Below the pieces are notes generated by a model. It made no database searches. It was not told where the DNA came from and was given only the letters and a program-made list of their open reading frames with translations. Below, piece by piece: positions 61,457-64,000 of a stretch of DNA of 64,000 bases. The stretch comes from Closterium sp. Naga37s-1 (taxonomy: Eukaryota; Streptophyta; Zygnematophyceae; Desmidiales; Closteriaceae). The stretch covers positions 883,501 through 947,500 of the forward strand of contig CANJKZ010000768.1 of the NCBI GenBank assembly GCA_947471745.1, read 5' to 3'. Positions within the stretch are counted from its first letter, which is position 1; each line of letters begins with the position of its first letter. A program made the position numbers and the translations under genes.

Positions 61457-64000
61457 CTCCCCTTCACTTCTGGAGTGTCGCTGCTGGTGACGTGGCTTTG
61501 TCCAGTCAACAGCATACAGTACTCGAATTTCTGCTTTCCGAGCTTCTTGGTCAAGTAGTCGGCTGCCATCTCGGTTGTGGGGCAGTAAGATAGCTCAAGT
61601 CTCCCCTTCTCGATCTCGTCTTTCACGAAGAAGTATCGCAGGGCGATATGCTTTGTCCGGTTCGCGAACCCGTTCTTGCTCGCTATGCGAATTGCGGATT
61701 GGTTATTGCAGAACAAAGTGAAGTTGGGTAACTAGGCCAACTTCGCTTCTTCCAGCAGTTCGCGAAGGTACAAGCCTTCCTTGGTGGCTGAACAGGGTGC
61801 AATATATTCTGCTTCAGCTGAGAAGAGAGCGATTAGTTCCTGTTTGCTCGACTGCCACGGGATAGGCCCGATAGGTTCGAGACGGTAGATGTAGCCGGTG
61901 CGTGAGCGCCTGTTGTCTGCGTCGCCGGCGTGGTCGGCGTCTACATAGCCGATTAGCTTAGGTGTCGAGGTTCCGTCTTTGTGGTAGGTCAGGCCGATTG
62001 TCGGAGTGCTGACGAGGTAGTGGAGTGCGCGGTCGAGTTCCGCCATGTGCTCTGCTTCAGGTTTCTTGAGGTAGGTGGCGAGCTAGCTTGCCGAATACGA
62101 TAGGTCTAGTCGGCAGGTGACGGCTGCGAATAGTAGACATCCTAGCTTTCGCTGATAGTCGCGTATACCGGCGGGCTTGAGTGGAGCGGAGGTTCCTTCG
62201 TGACTTGCGGCAGTGTAGCGGTACGGTGTGGAGATAGCAGTTGGAGTTAATCCGAAGCATTTGGCAATGGTGTCGGCGTATTTTGCGGCGCTGAGGTAGA
62301 TCGCGTTCTCTTCTTCCTGTATGTTGAGCCCGAGGTATTGTGTCACGATGGATGAGACGGTGAGCGTTAAGTCCCGCTGCAGCTCCCCTTCGAACGAGGT
62401 TGTGACGCTGCTGGTCGAGTCGATGTAGAGTAGATCGTCCACGTAGACGATCAGCAGGATGTAGTCAGTTCCTTTCGTGAGCCGGTACATTCCTTGATCG
62501 CGCGGCAGTTGTCGGAATGCGATGCGGATTAGCCGGGCGTGCAGATACTGCTGCCACAGTCTCGGGGCCTCTTTGATGTCGTACAGGGACTTTAGTAGCT
62601 GACAGACTTGATTGGGGTCTGCGTTGGAGCCGTGCGGTTGCTCGACGAAGATTTCAGCGTCGACGGGTGCGTAGAGAAAGGCGTTAGCAACGTCGATTTG
62701 ACAAAGCTTCTTCCGCTTCATGGCGGCTATCGCGAGGAGAATCCGCAGTGAAGTGTGCCGACTAATAGGTGCGAATGTTTCGGTGAATTCTCGTCCGTGC
62801 TCTTGGTCAAAGCCACGTACGACCCAGCGCGCCTTAAATTTGTCGATGGTTCCATCTGCCTTTGTCTTCACGCGAAAGACCCATTTTCCAATGAGAATTG
62901 TCTTGTTCCGTGCCAAACCGATATGTACGACCTTCCAGGTGTTGCGTTCTTCCAGCATCTTTAACTCCTTGTCCATGGCTTCGCGCCATTTTTCCCTGTG
63001 CTCCCCCCCCAGAGCCTGCTGAACTGTGGCAGGCTCCTTAGGTGGCGCCGTGCCGTGGACTGCGGTGACGAGCCCTAGTATCTGGAGTCCACTCTGTGTG
63101 TAGCGGGGGAGATTTGCGTCCTCGAGATAAGCTGCTTCATCTCCTGCTTCTGGATCAGGTAAGAAATTGGGCCCTATGCGTTCTGCTTCGTCGGTGTTGA
63201 CTCGTGCGGGTGTAACGTAACCGGTGTCAACGAAGTCGTAGAAGACTTCGGCATTGATGCTTTCGCGAGAGTTGTCTTCATCCGTTGGGATGTCCACCGA
63301 ACAGTAGGGAAGAGGTCCGGCTTCTTCCGAAGCTCTGTCCACGTTCTACTCATCCCATTCAGCTTCATCTGCTGCCAAAGCGAAGGCTCGATCCCCATGA
63401 AATCTGCCTGTGACATCCTGTGAGGTTTCCAAGTTGTACAGGTACGTTGGAAGGGTGAGACGTTCGTAGAAGATGACATCACGTGCTGCCACTGTTTCCT
63501 TTGTGTTGATGTCAAAATTCTTCTATGCGTTGTAATGTTTCTTGATGCCCAGGTGTAGTCCCCATTGTGCGCGTTGGAAGAATCGACCGGCGCGTGCAAC
63601 TGGGGGTCGGTACTGTACCATGCAGCCGAAAACTCATAACATTTTTGTGTTGCCCAATTTTCCTGTCCACAGCAGATGCGGTGATGTGTTCACCGTTCGG
63701 GTGTAACGTAACTCGTTCGGGAGTGATGATGACGAAAGCAAGTTGTGCAGCATGACAGCATGGTCCATCGCCTCAGGCCACTAGTGGTTGGGTAGGCGCA
63801 TGCCACGTAGCAGCTTGCGCATGGTGTTCTGGAGGATCCTGTTCATTCTTTCTGCTACGCCTTGCTGTTGGTGAGCGTAGGGAAGGGAGAGGAGTCGCGT
63901 GATGCATCTCTCTGCCAAGTACTGCGTGAACCTCTGTGACGTATACTCCCCCCCCCCCCCCCCCCCCCCCCCGTCTGACTGGAAGCTTTTCAGCTTCACT
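61441..64000 (-). pseudogene. Element G: copia pol of the D family, six in-frame stops, runs off the window
   Basis: A single frame, read leftward from the window edge, holds the integrase (FQSDGGGG run then EYTSQ, LPYAHQQQGVAERMN), the VFGCMVQYRP block and reverse transcriptase (KWVFRVKTKADGTIDKFKAR, QIDVANAFLYAPVDAEIF, KSLYDIKEAPRLWQQYL, VYVDDLLYIDS). RNase H follows (VDADHAGDADNRRSRTGYIY, SAEAEYIAPCSATKEG, NNQSAIRIAS, EMAADYLTKKL). Stops lie at 63781-63783, 63634-63636, 63523-63525, 63346-63348, 62083-62085 and 61732-61734. The reading frame is never shifted. Where D can be compared, the stops replace Arg (TGA at 63634) and Trp (TAG at 63523). Gag and the 5' LTR lie beyond position 64000. 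Confidence 0.92.
63948..63972 (-). repeat. C homopolymer (about 24) inside integrase of element G
   Basis: On the coding strand a G run encodes about eight glycines between QSD and EYTS, where copia integrases usually have two or three. The frame is kept on both sides. Confidence 0.85.

Overview
This window is eukaryotic nuclear DNA, most likely from the green plant lineage. The signs are initiator-Met-type tRNA primer sites in LTR elements, plant-style copia and chromodomain-gypsy elements, an L1-like LINE with an A-rich 3' region, leucine-rich-repeat genes with a diverged F-box-like N-terminus, GT/AG splice signals and TATA/CCAAT boxes. A streptophyte alga or bryophyte would fit, but nothing here identifies the species. 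I see no bacterial or organellar genes, no rRNA or tRNA gene and no CRISPR array. About two thirds of the window is transposable-element sequence, and almost all of it is broken.

Layout. At 1-3.4 kb lies the 3' part of a copia polyprotein (element A) with one in-frame stop. From 3.5 to 13 kb there are no clear genes: a cluster of decayed exon-like repeats (4.2-7.1 kb), a C-rich stretch (8.2-8.6 kb) and an AT-rich zone full of GAATGCAT/GCATGCTGAATG motifs (10.1-12.3 kb). At 13.3-15.5 kb (minus) is an F-box-like/LRR gene with one in-frame stop. A possible two-exon gene lies at 16.9-17.9 kb, and an L1-like LINE with three in-frame stops at 18.9-23.1 kb. From 23.1 to 27.0 kb there is a field of inverted-repeat (foldback) elements, ending in a 167-bp MITE with a TAA target duplication.

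Element B (27.5-30.2 kb) is an internally deleted copia with matching 140-bp LTRs. At 30.6-31.9 kb are decayed, locally duplicated exons of an AP-1 gamma-adaptin-like gene. They are followed by a second cluster (32.2-34.6 kb) of the repeats seen at 4-7 kb.

From 35.4 to 58.3 kb there is a nest of four LTR elements. A plus-strand chromodomain gypsy element (E) was hit in its leader by copia D (422-bp LTRs, TSD CCTAC) and in gag by copia F (123-bp LTRs, TSD TACAC). D was then hit in its RNase H region by copia C, which has 129-131-bp LTRs differing at one base inside the compared stretch, no TSD, and about 0.4 kb of D missing at the junction. B, C and F are one lineage. They share a polypurine tract, a gag zinc-finger-like motif and, in C and F, a repeated L-S/T-x-Q-Q-L-x-x-W peptide, while each has its own GC-rich tandem repeat behind the 5' LTR.

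Gypsy E stops abruptly against a minus-strand F-box-like/LRR pseudogene (58.3-59.7 kb). Head to head with it is a plus-strand LRR-only reading frame (59.8-61.0 kb). The window ends inside another copia element of the D family (G, 61.1-64.0 kb) with six in-frame stops. Where a related copy or family consensus is available, the stops are mostly explained by single C-to-T or G-to-A changes, which suggests decay of methylated repeats. Intact-looking host genes are few: the 59.85-61.0 kb LRR frame and, less surely, the 16.9-17.9 kb two-exon model. All LTR comparisons were counted by eye.
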